Part shown: positions 44,490 through 54,837 of the stretch, one piece after another
Position numbering within the stretch: the first letter of the stretch is position 1
How the letters are laid out: each line of letters begins with the position of its first letter
DNA from: Gammaproteobacteria bacterium
GTDB lineage: Bacteria; Pseudomonadota; Gammaproteobacteria; SZUA-152
Assembly (NCBI GenBank): GCA_032250735.1
Contig: JAVVEP010000014.1
Coordinates: 1-64,000, forward strand
Reading direction: 5' to 3'
Length of the DNA: 64,000 nt
Notes under the pieces: model-generated
Seen by the model: only the letters and a program-made list of their open reading frames with translations
Databases searched by the model: none
What the model was told of the DNA's origin: nothing
Translations under genes and position numbers: made by a program

Positions 44490-46991
44490 TCACAAGGTCC
44501 GTTTAACCTGCACCTGCTCGAAGACTTCAATCTGATCGCCAGGCTTCACGTCATTGTAGTTCTTCACGCCGATACCACACTCCGTGCCCGAACGTACCTC
44601 GTTCACGTCATCCTTGAAGCGACGCAGTGATTCGAGCTCGCCTTCGTAGATCACAACATTGTCACGCAACACGCGGATCGGGTTGTTACGCTTCACTACA
44701 CCTTCAGTGACCATACAACCGGCAATCGCGCCCAGTTTGGGTGAGCGGAATACATCACGCACCTCGGCCAGACCAACGATCTGTTCCTTGAACTGTGGCG
44801 CCAGCATGCCAGTGAGGGAGTTTCTCACCTCATCGATCGCGTCATAAATCACGCTGTAATAATGAAGATCGATACCTTCCTCTTCGATCAGGCGTTTTGA
44901 GGAGGCATCCGCACGCACGTTGAAACCGATCATCACCGCCGACGATGCGACCGCCAGATTGACGTCAGATTCGTTAATGCCGCCCACGCCGCTGGCGACA
45001 ATCTTCACGCGCACCTCATCGGTCGACAAACTGGTCAGCGCATCACTCAAGGCCTCAACAGAACCCTGCACATCCGCCTTCACCACCAGGTTAAGGGTGT
45101 TGACTTCGCCTTCTTCCATCTGGGAGAACATGTTTTCCAGCTTGGCCTTTTGCTGGCGCGCAAGCTTCACATCGCGGAACTTGCCTTGACGGAACAGCGC
45201 CACTTCACGCGCCTTGCGTTCATCAGCGATCACCATCACCTCATCACCGGCACTTGGGGTACCGGACAGACCCAGAATCTCCACCGGAATGGACGGACCC
45301 GCTTCGGTTGTCACCTTGCCGTTTTCATCCATCAAGGCTCGCACACGACCATACTCCTGGCCGGCAAGCACAATGTCGCCCTTGCGCAAGGTACCGCTCT
45401 GCACCAATACCGTAGCCACCACACCGCGTCCTTTATCAAGCCGTGATTCAATCACCACGCCCCGTGCCGGCGCATCAGTCACCGCCTTAAGCTCAAGCAC
45501 TTCCGCCTGCAGGATAATCGCCTCCAGCAACTCGTCAACGCCTTCACCGGTGTGCGCAGAAACATGAATAAACTGGGTATCACCACCCCAGTCTTCGGGC
45601 ACCACTTCGGCAGCCACTAATTCCTGTTTGACACGATCCGGCTGGGCCTGCTCTTTATCAATTTTGTTGATCGCAACGATCATCGGCACTTCAGCAGCCT
45701 TGGCATGCATGATTGCCTCTTTGGTTTGCGGCATCACACCATCGTCCGCGGCAACCACCAGCACCACAATGTCGGTCGCTTTCGCACCACGCGCACGCAT
45801 CGCGGTAAATGCCGCATGTCCGGGCGTATCGAGGAAGGTAATCGGGCCGCGTCCGGTTTCAACGTGATAGGCGCCGATGTGCTGGGTGATACCACCGGCC
45901 TCGCCCGCCGCCACTTTGGCCTTGCGGATATAGTCGAGCAGCGAGGTTTTACCATGATCAACGTGACCCATAATGGTCACGGCGGGCGCGCGGGTAATCT
46001 GCTCACCTTCCTCATGCTCTGGTTTGGCCAGGCTTTGCTCGAGGGCATTATCACTCACCAATATCGCCCGATGCCCCATCTCTTCCACCACGATGCTCGC
46101 GGTTTCCTGATCCAGTACCTGGTTAATGGTCACCATGGTGCCCATGCCCATCATCACCTTGATGACTTCGGCGGCCTTGACTGCCATCTTCTGCGCCAGC
46201 TCGCCGACAGTAATCGTCTCGGGCAGAGAGACATCACGCACAACGGGAGCCATCGGTTTTTCAAACCCATGCTCGGTCGGCGCAGAAGACACTGCGCCAT
46301 AGGCGGTTCGTGTCTTTTTCTTACGCCGCCCCGTTTTTCCGGCCGTAACATGCAGTTCTTTGCGACCGTACTTGGTCGGCTTTTCATCCTTAACTTTTTC
46401 CGGCCGCTCACGTTTCGCGCCGCGCTTGTCCGCCGCCTTCTCCTCGGCTGGAGGGGCAACAGCAGCAATAGCCACCTCTTTCAGACGCGCCTCTTCCTGT
46501 TGTTTCTTGGCTTCTGCTTCTGCCTTGCGCTCAAGCTCTTCACGCTCTTTGGCTTCCAGGGCATCGGCGCGTCGTTTGCGTTCTGCCTCCGCAAGCTTTT
46601 CTTCATCGACCCGGGTCTGCGCGATCTTGTCGGTTTCCGCCTTGAGGCGATCGGCTTCTTCAGAAACCACCTCGCTGCGTTTCATGTAGGTGCGTTTTTT
46701 TCGCACTTCCACATTAACAGTCTTGCCACGAGTGGCCGTACGTCCAGAACCACCAGGCTGTTTCAGCTCGGAAACGGTCTTGCGCCGAAGGGTGATTTTC
46801 TTCGGCTCATCGGATTTTGCTTCACCGCCGTGTGTATCACGAAGAAAATCCAGCAGCTTCATTTTTTCTTCATCGCTAACGGTCTGGTCACCAGTTTCGA
46901 AGGACATGCCGGCCTTATCCAACTGACTCAGTAGACGCTCTACTGTGACGTTAAGAACTTCGGCTAATTGTTTTACGCTTACGCCTGACAT
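44490..46991 (-). CDS. infB: Translation initiation factor IF-2 (InfB)
   Basis: GTPase that places initiator fMet-tRNA on the 30S subunit. 833 residues. IF2-N domain ('[20 protein letters not shown]'), a long charged Lys/Glu/Ala-rich region (about 100-240), a second IF2-N-like segment, then the G domain with '[16 protein letters not shown]', 'DTPGHAAF' and 'NKIDK', and beta-barrel C-terminal domains. The chosen ATG at 46991 has GGGGGA upstream; the frame is open four codons further. Its partner, the initiator tRNA gene, begins the same operon. Confidence 0.97.
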   Translation of the reverse strand: MSGVSVKQLAEVLNVTVERLLSQLDKAGMSFETGDQTVSDEEKMKLLDFLRDTHGGEAKSDEPKKITLRRKTVSELKQPGGSGRTATRGKTVNVEVRKKRTYMKRSEVVSEEADRLKAETDKIAQTRVDEEKLAEAERKRRADALEAKEREELERKAEAEAKKQQEEARLKEVAIAAVAPPAEEKAADKRGAKRERPEKVKDEKPTKYGRKELHVTAGKTGRRKKKTRTAYGAVSSAPTEHGFEKPMAPVVRDVSLPETITVGELAQKMAVKAAEVIKVMMGMGTMVTINQVLDQETASIVVEEMGHRAILVSDNALEQSLAKPEHEEGEQITRAPAVTIMGHVDHGKTSLLDYIRKAKVAAGEAGGITQHIGAYHVETGRGPITFLDTPGHAAFTAMRARGAKATDIVVLVVAADDGVMPQTKEAIMHAKAAEVPMIVAINKIDKEQAQPDRVKQELVAAEVVPEDWGGDTQFIHVSAHTGEGVDELLEAIILQAEVLELKAVTDAPARGVVIESRLDKGRGVVATVLVQSGTLRKGDIVLAGQEYGRVRALMDENGKVTTEAGPSIPVEILGLSGTPSAGDEVMVIADERKAREVALFRQGKFRDVKLARQQKAKLENMFSQMEEGEVNTLNLVVKADVQGSVEALSDALTSLSTDEVRVKIVASGVGGINESDVNLAVASSAVMIGFNVRADASSKRLIEEEGIDLHYYSVIYDAIDEVRNSLTGMLAPQFKEQIVGLAEVRDVFRSPKLGAIAGCMVTEGVVKRNNPIRVLRDNVVIYEGELESLRRFKDDVNEVRSGTECGIGVKNYNDVKPGDQIEVFEQVQVKRTL

Positions 46992-47017
46992 AACTTCCCC
47001 CAATGCCTTGAATCCCG

Positions 47018-48529
47018 TTACTCGCCTGTGGCCGCATCATCCGCGAACCAGGGTTCACGCGCAGTCATGATCAGCTTACCTGCCCGCTCTTCATCCATTC
47101 CTTCAATATCCATCAACTCATCAACCGACTGCTCAGCCAGGTCTTCCATGGTGATGACATCGCGACTCGCCAATACAAAGGCCAGATGCTGATCCATGCC
47201 TTCCATATTCAGCAAATCATCCGCCGGTTTCTTTTCATCCAGCGCCTCTTCCTGCACCAGCGCCTTGGTCAGCAACACATCCTTGGATCGGTTGCGCAGC
47301 TCCATGACGGTATCTTCGTCAAACTCTTCGATGGCCATCATTTCTTCCAGCGGCACATAGGCAATCTCTTCGATACTGGTAAAACCTTCCTGTACCAGGA
47401 TATTTGCAAATTCTTCGTCCACATCCAGCTGCGCCATAAACAGCTGCTGTGCGGCCTGGCCTTCCTGTTCATTCTTTTCAGACAACTGCACATCGGACAT
47501 CACGTTGATCGTCCAACCGGTCAATTCGCTCGCCAGGCGCACATTTTGTCCACCGCGACCGATCGCCTGTGACAGCTGCTCTTCATCCACGGCGATGTCC
47601 ATCACGTGCTTTTCTTCATCAACCACAACGGATACGACTTCCGCAGGCGACATGGCATTGATCACAAACTGGGCCGGATTTTCATCCCAAAGGATAATAT
47701 CAACGCGCTCATCGGCAAGCTCATTGGAGACCGCACGCACACGTGATCCACGCATACCCACGCAGGCACCCACAGGGTCGATACGTGGGTCATTGGATTT
47801 AACGGCGATCTTGGCGCGCGAACCCGGATCCCGCGCCGCGCCAACGATATCGATCAGGCCCTCACCCACCTCGGGAATTTCCAGTTTAAACAGTTCAATC
47901 AACAATTGCGGCGCGGTGCGGCTCACAAACAATTGCGGGCCGCGCATTTCTGCACGCACATCCTGCAGATAGCCGCGCAGACGATCACCGGGGCGGACCG
48001 CCTCGCGGGGGATCATCATGTCACGGGTCACCAGGGCCTCGACATTTTCGCCAAGATCAAGAATAAGATTGCCCTTGTCCAGGCGCTTGACCACGCCCAT
48101 CACCAGCTCGCCGATACGATCACGGAAGTTATCCACCACGCGCGCGCGCTCGGCATCCCGTACCTTCTGTACGATCACCTGCTTTGCGGCCTGGGCTGCG
48201 ATACGGCCAAAGGCTGCCGCTTCCATCGGTTCTTCGATGAACTCACCCACCTGGATCTCAGGGTTTATTTTGCGCGCGTAGCTCAGTTTGATCTGCGTAT
48301 CGGGATCTTCGAACTCCTCGGAATCATCATCAAGAACTTCCCAGATGCGAAAGGCGGTGTATTCCCCGGTCTTGCGATCAATCGCGACGCGCACATCAAT
48401 GTCTCTGTCGTTGAGCTTTTTGCTGGCGGTGGCCAATGCTGCTTCAATGGCAGTAAATATCGTTTCCCTGTCGAGTCCCTTCTCGTTCGACACGGCGTCT
48501 ACAACCATCAAGATTTCTTTGCTGTTCAT
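47018..48529 (-). CDS. nusA: Transcription elongation/termination factor NusA
   Basis: RNA-polymerase-binding factor for pausing, termination and antitermination. 503 residues: N-terminal RNAP-binding domain, S1 domain ('[19 protein letters not shown]'), two KH domains ('[18 protein letters not shown]', '[18 protein letters not shown]') and two C-terminal acidic repeats ('[18 protein letters not shown]'-type and '[20 protein letters not shown]'). The chosen ATG at 48529 has GAGG upstream; the frame extends five codons. Between rimP and infB. Confidence 0.97.
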   Translation of the reverse strand: MNSKEILMVVDAVSNEKGLDRETIFTAIEAALATASKKLNDRDIDVRVAIDRKTGEYTAFRIWEVLDDDSEEFEDPDTQIKLSYARKINPEIQVGEFIEEPMEAAAFGRIAAQAAKQVIVQKVRDAERARVVDNFRDRIGELVMGVVKRLDKGNLILDLGENVEALVTRDMMIPREAVRPGDRLRGYLQDVRAEMRGPQLFVSRTAPQLLIELFKLEIPEVGEGLIDIVGAARDPGSRAKIAVKSNDPRIDPVGACVGMRGSRVRAVSNELADERVDIILWDENPAQFVINAMSPAEVVSVVVDEEKHVMDIAVDEEQLSQAIGRGGQNVRLASELTGWTINVMSDVQLSEKNEQEGQAAQQLFMAQLDVDEEFANILVQEGFTSIEEIAYVPLEEMMAIEEFDEDTVMELRNRSKDVLLTKALVQEEALDEKKPADDLLNMEGMDQHLAFVLASRDVITMEDLAEQSVDELMDIEGMDEERAGKLIMTAREPWFADDAATGE

Positions 48530-48674
48530 CGCTGTCTGCCTCACAGACCCGTGGCAATACGCCCTGGGTGTTTCAGTTACTGTCTCTAATGTTTCGTTTA
48601 TTTATATTGTTTCGTTCAATTACTATTTTTGCCAGTTAGCGATTAAGCGCAACCAGCGGTGATTCAAAAACCTG

Positions 48675-49130
48675 CTACAAATCGGCGATTAAATTCGCCT
48701 TATCGATGGCATTCAGGGCCAGCACCAGCTCGTTCTCACCGATATTCACGATGACCTGACCCTCTTCAACACCTTCGATAGTACCTTTAAATTTACGCTG
48801 GCCGTTGATGGGCGACACCAGGGTCAAGCGGACCTTGTGGCCGGCAAAACGTTCAAAATGCTGCAGCGTAAACAGCGGTCGATCAAGGCCGGGAGAGGAT
48901 ACCTCCAGCTGGTATTGCTCCTTGATCACGTCTTCCACATCCAGCACACCGCTTAACTGGTGGCTGACGCGCTGGCAATCCTGCACGCCGACGCCACCCT
49001 CTTTATCGATATAGATACGCAGCAGGCCATTTCTGCCCTGCCGTCCATATTCGATACCGACCAACTCACACCCCAGTGATTCAACCACCGGCGCGATAAC
49101 TGCCTGTATATGACCCGGTACCTGTCGCAC
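48675..49130 (-). CDS. rimP: Ribosome maturation factor RimP
   Basis: 30S assembly factor needed for maturation of the 3' domain head. 151 residues. Conserved parts are 'PVVESLGCELVGIEYG', 'VSHQLSGVLDVED' and 'LEVSSPGLDRPLF'. I chose GTG at 49130: GGAG lies six bases before it and the resulting N-terminus aligns with E. coli RimP (150 residues). GTG at 49142 and TTG at 49166 are also in frame. First protein gene of the nusA-infB operon. Confidence 0.95.
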   Translation of the reverse strand: MRQVPGHIQAVIAPVVESLGCELVGIEYGRQGRNGLLRIYIDKEGGVGVQDCQRVSHQLSGVLDVEDVIKEQYQLEVSSPGLDRPLFTLQHFERFAGHKVRLTLVSPINGQRKFKGTIEGVEEGQVIVNIGENELVLALNAIDKANLIADL

Positions 49131-49263
49131 GTTCTGCTCCACGAAAGGCAAACACGGCCTTCCCAAAAATTCATCTGTCTGAACCGATCGTCAATCGCAC
49201 CACGCGAGGCCCGACGACATCCATCCAGCATCCAGCTTTCCCAGAAACACTTTTCCCAGAAAC

Positions 49264-49283
49264 AAAAAAAGGGCCCAAGGCCC
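49264..49283 (-). terminator. Attenuator-like terminator in the rimP leader
   Basis: On the minus strand GGGCC-TTG-GGCCC is followed directly by seven Ts. It lies about 135 bases before the rimP start, where termination would switch off the whole rimP-to-pnp operon unless relieved. Confidence 0.65.
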
Positions 49284-49428
49284 ACCGTCTCATCAACCAC
49301 TTTTAAGCGCAATGATCGCGCCCGACGGCCTGTATACCAGGATGCTCCGTTGCCTCAACTGCACTGCGTGCACTCCCACTAGCGGAATATGACACGAGCC
49401 TTGATCGCAGAATTGGCCAAAAAAAGTT

Positions 49429-49452
49429 AAAAAAAAACCACGAATACCGTGG
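49429..49452 (-). terminator. Terminator after tRNA-fMet
   Basis: CCACG-GTATT-CGTGG on the minus strand is followed by nine Ts. It lies about 110 bases after the tRNA 3' end and would separate the tRNA from the rimP operon. Confidence 0.75.
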
Positions 49453-49563
49453 CCTTTGTATGCTGGACCGAAAACCTCAGTCACGCACGTTAGTCAAAAT
49501 TGCTGACTCCTTGCGGAATCACTCAACCTATTCGCTGCAAACTCACTGCCAGCGTTCACGGAT

Positions 49564-49640
<77 letters not shown>

Positions 49641-49653
49641 CCCGAGGCAGCGC

Positions 49654-49681
49654 ATTCTACGCAATTTGGCAAAAAATACAA
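49654..49681 (-). promoter_or_regulatory. Promoter of tRNA-fMet
   Basis: On the minus strand: -35 TTGTAT (49676-49681), 16-bp spacer, -10 TAGAAT (49654-49659). A GC-rich discriminator (GCGCTGCC) follows, as in stable-RNA promoters under stringent control. It ends about 14 bases before the mature 5' end. Confidence 0.7.
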
Positions 49682-49697
49682 GCCCTTCGGCAAATAG

Positions 49698-50099
49698 TTA
49701 CCGATGCCCATCACCCGAGGCCGCTCTCTCGAATACCACATAGGCGATGGCGTATTCCGATTCGTCCGCCAGGCTCAGGTGCGCGGCCCCGACCCCCCGA
49801 TTGCGCAGCAGCTGCTCTGCCCGGTCGGAAAACACCAGCCCCGGCTTGCCCAGGGCGTCACTGTGCACGCCAATATCCCGCAGCCTGAGCCCGTCCCGAA
49901 ACCCCGTTCCCAGGGCCTTGGCGGCGGCCTCCTTGGCCGCAAACCGTTTGGCGAGAAACGGGGCCGGCTGTGCCGCCTCCCGAAACCCCGCCATTTCGGC
50001 CGCCATGAGAATGCGCGCGGCAAAGCGCTCTCCGTACCGGTCGAGGCTCTCGGCCATGCGCGGAATGCGCACGATATCGGTGCCGATGCCGAAAATCAC
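49698..50099 (-). CDS. acpS: Holo-[ACP] synthase (AcpS)
   Basis: Transfers 4'-phosphopantetheine from CoA to acyl carrier protein. 133 residues with '[15 protein letters not shown]' and '[16 protein letters not shown]', carrying the metal-binding Asp and Glu. Start overlaps the pdxJ stop by four bases (ATGA). Last gene of the long acpS-to-rpoE run; the tRNA-fMet promoter lies just beyond. Confidence 0.94.
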   Translation of the reverse strand: MIFGIGTDIVRIPRMAESLDRYGERFAARILMAAEMAGFREAAQPAPFLAKRFAAKEAAAKALGTGFRDGLRLRDIGVHSDALGKPGLVFSDRAEQLLRNRGVGAAHLSLADESEYAIAYVVFERAASGDGHR

Positions 50100-50851
50100 C
50101 GGCCTTGCGCCGCCCGCATCAGCTGTTTCATTTCGCGCACCGCCGGTTGCAGGCCCGTAAACAGCGCCCGCGCGATGATCGCGTGGCCGATATTCAGCTC
50201 ACGAATGCCCGCTATCGCGGCCAGCGCCTGCACATTGTGATAGTGCAGCCCGTGGCCGGCATTGACCTGCAGGCCCAGACCGATGCCGTGCGCCACCGCA
50301 CGCGCCACCCTGGCGAGTTCGATCGCACGCTGTGCCTCGGTCCCGGCATCGGCAAAATGCCCGGTATGGATCTCGATGACCGGCGCGCCCGCGTCGGCAG
50401 CGGCATCGATCTGGGCCGGATCGGCGTCGATAAACAGCGAAACCCGCACCTGCGCCTCGGCCAGCCGGGTGCAGGCGTCGCGTATGCGCCCCGGTTGTCC
50501 GATCACATCCAGGCCGCCCTCGGTGGTGAGCTCCTCGCGCCGCTCCGGCACCAGACAGCACTCCGCCGGCCGGATACGGGCGGCGATGGCCAGCATTTCG
50601 TCGGTGACCGCCATTTCCAGGTTCATGCGGGTCTGTAGAATCTCGCTCAGCAGCTCCACATCGCGATCCTGGATGTGACGACGATCTTCACGCAGGTGCA
50701 GGGTGATGGCATCGGCGCCGGCCTGTTCGGCCTCAATGGCCGCCTGAATCGGGTCGGGATAGCGGGTGCCGCGCGCCTGTCGCAGGGTGGCGATGTGGTC
50801 GATATTGACGCCCAGCAAGATGGGGGGCGTCGGCGATGATGGGGGCGTCAT
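50096..50851 (-). CDS. pdxJ: Pyridoxine 5'-phosphate synthase (PdxJ)
   Basis: Condenses 1-deoxyxylulose 5-phosphate with 3-amino-2-oxopropyl phosphate to make vitamin B6 phosphate. 251 residues from the chosen ATG (AGAGGA upstream; the frame opens at 50887). '[20 protein letters not shown]' and '[17 protein letters not shown]' are clear signatures, as is the C-terminal '[14 protein letters not shown]'. Between recO and acpS, as in E. coli. Confidence 0.95.
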   Translation of the reverse strand: MTPPSSPTPPILLGVNIDHIATLRQARGTRYPDPIQAAIEAEQAGADAITLHLREDRRHIQDRDVELLSEILQTRMNLEMAVTDEMLAIAARIRPAECCLVPERREELTTEGGLDVIGQPGRIRDACTRLAEAQVRVSLFIDADPAQIDAAADAGAPVIEIHTGHFADAGTEAQRAIELARVARAVAHGIGLGLQVNAGHGLHYHNVQALAAIAGIRELNIGHAIIARALFTGLQPAVREMKQLMRAAQGR

Positions 50852-50950
50852 GGGACAGGTTCCTCTGTGAATCACGTCTTCGGTCAATTAATCCATCGGC
50901 GGCTGCGCGGGCGGCCTTTCAGTGCGCTCTCGTGCGGCCCCAGGCTCTCG

Positions 50951-51730
50951 TTACAGATCTTTACGCTGCTGCGCCCGCTGCGTCAGCTGCGCGCTCTGCC
51001 GCATCAGCTGACGGCTCGCCAGGGGCTTTGAGCCAAGATAATGCCCCAGCACGGCGCGCAACAGGTGTTTTGCCGCCCGGCGAGTCGTATCAGCCGACCA
51101 GTCATCCGCCTGCATGGCCAACAGGGCCTGGCCGGAAACGGGGATCCCGAACGGATCCAGATTGCCGTCATCAGTCTCCGCCAACACCGGCCCCTGCTCC
51201 AGGTAATAGCGATACTGCTGTTGCGCCTGCACCGGCACTGCGCTGTGGACATCCTGGTCAAGCACCAGGCCGTAGCCCAGGGCCGCCAGCAGGCGCATCT
51301 CAAAGCGTCGCAGGCATATTTCCACGGCCGACGACTCGGCAGTCGTCCCCAGCGCGGCCAGCTCGCGCAGGGCCGCGTCATAGCAGCCAAACAATTCCAG
51401 CTGGGCATCGTGGCGCTGTAACAAGCGTAAAAGAATCTCGTTGAGGTAAAAACCGCTGGCGATAAACGGCGGGCTAATGGTCAACGCCGCCCCCTGCGCC
51501 TCCGCGGTGATTAACAAACCGAGCTCACCGCCCGGAAGCCACGATACCAGCAGGGGCTGAAAACCCTGCAACAGCGCCGGCCAGCGCGGTTTTTTACCTC
51601 GCACGCCTCTGGCGATAACACCCACCCGCCCGTGCTCGGGGGTAAACAGTTCAAGTATGGCGCTGGTGTCGCGGTAGGCACGCTGATGTAAAACATAGGC
51701 GGGCTGCAACAAGACCCGTTGCCGCGTCAT
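50951..51730 (-). CDS. recO: DNA repair protein RecO
   Basis: Mediator that loads RecA with RecR during RecF-pathway recombination. 259 residues with an N-terminal OB-fold ('PAYVLHQRAYRDTSAILELF', 'GVIARGVRG'). The C-terminal helical domain has no clear zinc-cysteine set. Starts three bases after the era stop. Ends 100 bases before pdxJ. Confidence 0.9.
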   Translation of the reverse strand: MTRQRVLLQPAYVLHQRAYRDTSAILELFTPEHGRVGVIARGVRGKKPRWPALLQGFQPLLVSWLPGGELGLLITAEAQGAALTISPPFIASGFYLNEILLRLLQRHDAQLELFGCYDAALRELAALGTTAESSAVEICLRRFEMRLLAALGYGLVLDQDVHSAVPVQAQQQYRYYLEQGPVLAETDDGNLDPFGIPVSGQALLAMQADDWSADTTRRAAKHLLRAVLGHYLGSKPLASRQLMRQSAQLTQRAQQRKDL

Positions 51731-51733
51731 CTT

Positions 51734-52651
51734 TTACTCGTCCTGATAACCGAGGCTGCGCAGGGCACGCTCATCATCCGCCCAGCCAGTACGCACTTTC
51801 ACCCATAACTGCAAAAAGACCTTTCCATCGAAGGCGCGCTCCATATCCTTGCGCGCCAATTCACCGATGCGTTTGAGCTGTTGCCCCTGCTTGCCAATGA
51901 TGATGCCTTTTTGTCCCTCACGCTCCACCCAGATGATGGCGTGAATATGCCGCACGCCCTGTTCCAGGATGAACTTCTCGATTTCGACCGTGGTGGAATA
52001 GGGCAATTCCTGGGTCAGGGAACGCACCAGTTTTTCACGCACAAATTCCGATGCCATGAACCGTTCGCTACGATCCGTCACCTGATCGACCGGAAAGAAC
52101 CGCTCGGACACCGGCAACACATGTTCGATTTCGGTTTCCAGCTGCTGTACCCCATCACCCAGCTTTGCGGAAACAGGAATCATCTGATAAAACCGGTGTT
52201 TTTCGGACAGCATGGTCAAATGCGGCAACAGGACATCTTTTTCCTTTACCGTATCGACCTTGTTAATGACCAGAAAAATGGGCACGGTGGCCTGCTTCAG
52301 TTTTTCCAGCACATGCTCATCTTCCTCGGTCCACACGGTGCGATCGACCACAAAGATGATCGCATCCACATCCATCATGCTGCCGGATGCGGTGCGATTC
52401 ATGTAACGATTGATCGCCCGTTTGCCGCCGAGATGCAAGCCCGGCGTATCCACATAAACCACCTGATTATCGGCAGTGGTTTTCACCCCCAGAATACGAT
52501 GCCGGGTGGTCTGTGGCCGATTCGCCGTGATGCTGATCTTCTGACCCAGGATACGGTTCAACAGGGTCGATTTGCCCACATTGGGGCGACCGACAATGGC
52601 GACATAACCGCTGTGGTGGGTGGATTCTTCCGTCATAGTATTTTCAGTCAT
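51734..52651 (-). CDS. era: GTPase Era
   Basis: Ras-like GTPase for 16S rRNA 3'-end maturation and 30S assembly. 305 residues: 'GRPNVGKSTLLNRI', 'DTPGLHLGG' and 'NKVD' for GTP binding and a C-terminal KH domain with 'GIIIGKQGQQLKRIG'. In the classic rnc-era-recO order. Confidence 0.97.
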   Translation of the reverse strand: MTENTMTEESTHHSGYVAIVGRPNVGKSTLLNRILGQKISITANRPQTTRHRILGVKTTADNQVVYVDTPGLHLGGKRAINRYMNRTASGSMMDVDAIIFVVDRTVWTEEDEHVLEKLKQATVPIFLVINKVDTVKEKDVLLPHLTMLSEKHRFYQMIPVSAKLGDGVQQLETEIEHVLPVSERFFPVDQVTDRSERFMASEFVREKLVRSLTQELPYSTTVEIEKFILEQGVRHIHAIIWVEREGQKGIIIGKQGQQLKRIGELARKDMERAFDGKVFLQLWVKVRTGWADDERALRSLGYQDE

Positions 52652-52697
52652 TATGTGAATGCTTTCTTCTGTGCGCGCGGCATCGGTAGCAGCGCGA

Positions 52698-53417
52698 CTA
52701 ATTCGTAGAATCGCCCTTACCCTTCAGCAAAAGCTTCAGCGCCAATTGTGCGGCGGTCTGCTCTGCCTTGCGGCGGCTGGAACCTTCACCTTTGACCGGC
52801 TGCTTCAGCCCGCTGACGGTACACTGCACTTCAAATTCCTGCTCGTGCGCATCGCCGTGGGTTTCGGTCACCGTGTATTCCGGCAGATCCAGACGCCGGG
52901 ATTGTAGATATTCCTGCAGACGTGTCTTGGGGTCTTTCAGATCCGCCTCCGCCGAGAGGTTTTCCAGTCGCGTTGACAGACAGCGCTCGATAAGTATGCG
53001 CACGTCTTCCAGGCCGCCATCGAGATACATCGCACCGAAAATGGCTTCCATTGCGTCGGCCAGGATCGAATCTCTGCGGAAACCGCCGCTCTTCAATTCG
53101 CCCGAGCCCAGGCGCAAATAATCCCCCAGCGCAAACTCACGCGCCAGTTCCGCCAGCGTCTCTTTCTTGACCAGGGATGCGCGAAAACGGCTCAGATGCC
53201 CTTCGGGCGACTCCTGGAACCGGGAATACAGCAGATCGGCGGCGACAAAACCCAGGATCGAATCGCCCAGAAATTCCAGCCGTTCATTATTTATCGAGCC
53301 CTTACTGCGATGCGTAAGGGCCTGAGCTAAAAGTGAGACATCCCTGAATTGATAAGCCAGCGCTCGCTGCAATTGATCAAGCTGGCCATCATTTTTTTCA
53401 CGTGACGGAAACCCCAT
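52698..53417 (-). CDS. rnc: Ribonuclease III (Rnc)
   Basis: Double-strand-specific endoribonuclease that processes rRNA and some mRNAs. 239 residues: catalytic domain with '[20 protein letters not shown]' and the Asp/Glu metal ligands in '[16 protein letters not shown]', then a dsRNA-binding domain ('[13 protein letters not shown]', '[18 protein letters not shown]'). I chose ATG at 53417 (GTGAG upstream); GTG at 53426 overlaps the stop of the preceding gene and is an alternative. Confidence 0.95.
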   Translation of the reverse strand: MGFPSREKNDGQLDQLQRALAYQFRDVSLLAQALTHRSKGSINNERLEFLGDSILGFVAADLLYSRFQESPEGHLSRFRASLVKKETLAELAREFALGDYLRLGSGELKSGGFRRDSILADAMEAIFGAMYLDGGLEDVRILIERCLSTRLENLSAEADLKDPKTRLQEYLQSRRLDLPEYTVTETHGDAHEQEFEVQCTVSGLKQPVKGEGSSRRKAEQTAAQLALKLLLKGKGDSTN

Positions 53418-53422
53418 TAGTC

Positions 53423-53833
53423 TCACTTCAATTCAATCTCATCGCTAAAGCTGACCACCATGTCGACATTGGATATCGCGGGAGTACGCACCTCATATTC
53501 CACCACCACGGTAACCAGACCACCCTTTTCCCGCTCAATAAAAATATGCTCGTCAGTGACGTTTTTAACATCATCAATTTCAAACCGTTTGCGCAGCGTG
53601 GTGATAATCTCTGCATTTGTCTTCGCGGCGGCGCCGCTTTCATTCGATAGACTCTTCAGGTGCGAGGTTACGCTGAAGTGTTCAATGTAAATAGGGAACA
53701 GGCGGATAAGTAACATCGCAATAAAGGCGACCATAACCAGGATCAGCGCCAGGGAGATACCGGTCATACCCTGTTGATGGCGGCGGCTCTGGCCCTGAAG
53801 ATTTTGCCGGGACTGTCGAATCATATTTTTCAT
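53423..53833 (-). CDS. DUF4845 membrane-anchored protein
   Basis: 136 residues from ATG at 53833 (GGAG eight bases upstream; the frame is open to 53926). One N-terminal helix (about 20-42, '[20 protein letters not shown]') and a small periplasmic domain. This small protein is regularly found between lepB and rnc in gammaproteobacteria, its function unknown. The helix preceded by 'RRHQQGMTG' resembles a type IV pilin-like leader. Confidence 0.75.
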   Translation of the reverse strand: MKNMIRQSRQNLQGQSRRHQQGMTGISLALILVMVAFIAMLLIRLFPIYIEHFSVTSHLKSLSNESGAAAKTNAEIITTLRKRFEIDDVKNVTDEHIFIEREKGGLVTVVVEYEVRTPAISNVDMVVSFSDEIELK

Positions 53834-53968
53834 TTTCATGGCTCCACCACGTACGGTTAACTGACCACAAGAATATGCGTCCTGCCCTGCAAATTCCACA
53901 TATTCACAAGATTTTAATGCTGACATAGAGCGGATTAGGCGAAAACCACCCGGGCATCCGCAGCAAGG

Positions 53969-54805
53969 CTAATGAATACTGTTGCCCAGACGCTCCCAGG
54001 CAATACCATCCGCCTGTGAATCCCAGTTCATCCACACCAAAAAGGCCTTACCCACCAGATTCTCTTCCGGGACAAAACCCCAGTAGCGGCTGTCATTACT
54101 GTTGTCGCGGTTGTCACCCATGACGAAGTACTGCCCTTGCGGCACAGTAAACTCGCCTTCCAGCGAACCCTTGCCATCGTCAACCAGGATATCGTGTTGC
54201 ACGCCCAGCAGGTCTTCTTTCAGCAACTGGGTACCTGACATGGAGACACCGGCGCCCACTCCCGCATAACTCTCCTGCCGCTGTTGCGTTGCCGGCTGGC
54301 CATTAATGAAGAGCTGCTTTTTGTAATAGGCGACCCTGTCGCCGGGCAGGCCGATGACGCGTTTAATGTAATCAATGGACGGCTCTTTGGGGTAACGAAA
54401 CACCATCACATCGCCACGCTCGGGTTCGCCAACATCGATGATCTTGCGGTTGATCACCGGCAAACGAACGCCATAGGCAAATTTATTGACCAGGATGAAA
54501 TCGCCGACCAGCAGGGTTGGCATCATCGAGCCGGATGGAATCCGGAACGGCTCCACCAGGAAGGAGCGCAGCACCAGAACCGCAAGGATCACCGGAAATA
54601 GTGAGCGCGCATACTCCACCAGCACCGGCTCTTTGAGCAGCTTCTCCCTGACATCGGACAGCGCATGAGTGCCGCCCTCGCCCTGTGCCGACAGGGCATT
54701 GGCGGCCGCCCGCCGCTTCGGCGCCAAAACATAGACATCCAGCAGCCAGATAAGGCCCGTAATAAATACCGCACTGACCATAATGGCCGGAAAGTTAAAA
54801 TCCAT
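53969..54805 (-). CDS. lepB: Signal peptidase I (LepB)
   Basis: Membrane serine peptidase that cuts signal peptides of exported proteins. 278 residues: two N-terminal helices (about 5-25 and 65-85), catalytic Ser in 'RIPSGSMMPTLLVGD', catalytic Lys in 'DYIKRVIGLPGD', and the 'GDNRDNSNDSRYWGFV' signature. Between lepA and the DUF4845 gene. Confidence 0.97.
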   Translation of the reverse strand: MDFNFPAIMVSAVFITGLIWLLDVYVLAPKRRAAANALSAQGEGGTHALSDVREKLLKEPVLVEYARSLFPVILAVLVLRSFLVEPFRIPSGSMMPTLLVGDFILVNKFAYGVRLPVINRKIIDVGEPERGDVMVFRYPKEPSIDYIKRVIGLPGDRVAYYKKQLFINGQPATQQRQESYAGVGAGVSMSGTQLLKEDLLGVQHDILVDDGKGSLEGEFTVPQGQYFVMGDNRDNSNDSRYWGFVPEENLVGKAFLVWMNWDSQADGIAWERLGNSIH

Positions 54806-54837
54806 CAGTTTTTGTTTCCCATTCGATTAATGTCTCG

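Larger units (their letters stand above)
49131..49563 (-). promoter_or_regulatory. rimP leader region with attenuator-like hairpin
   Basis: 433 bases between the fMet tRNA and rimP, without a protein gene. It holds two intrinsic-terminator-like hairpins on the minus strand (49429-49452 and 49264-49283, listed separately). The distal one, shortly before rimP, could act as an attenuator. A conserved RNA leader upstream of gammaproteobacterial rimP has been described; whether this sequence belongs to it needs a covariance search. Confidence 0.55.

Noticed and set aside
45705..46934. 409-residue plus-strand frame opposite infB
   Set aside because: Antisense shadow of the infB coding sequence with no domain features.
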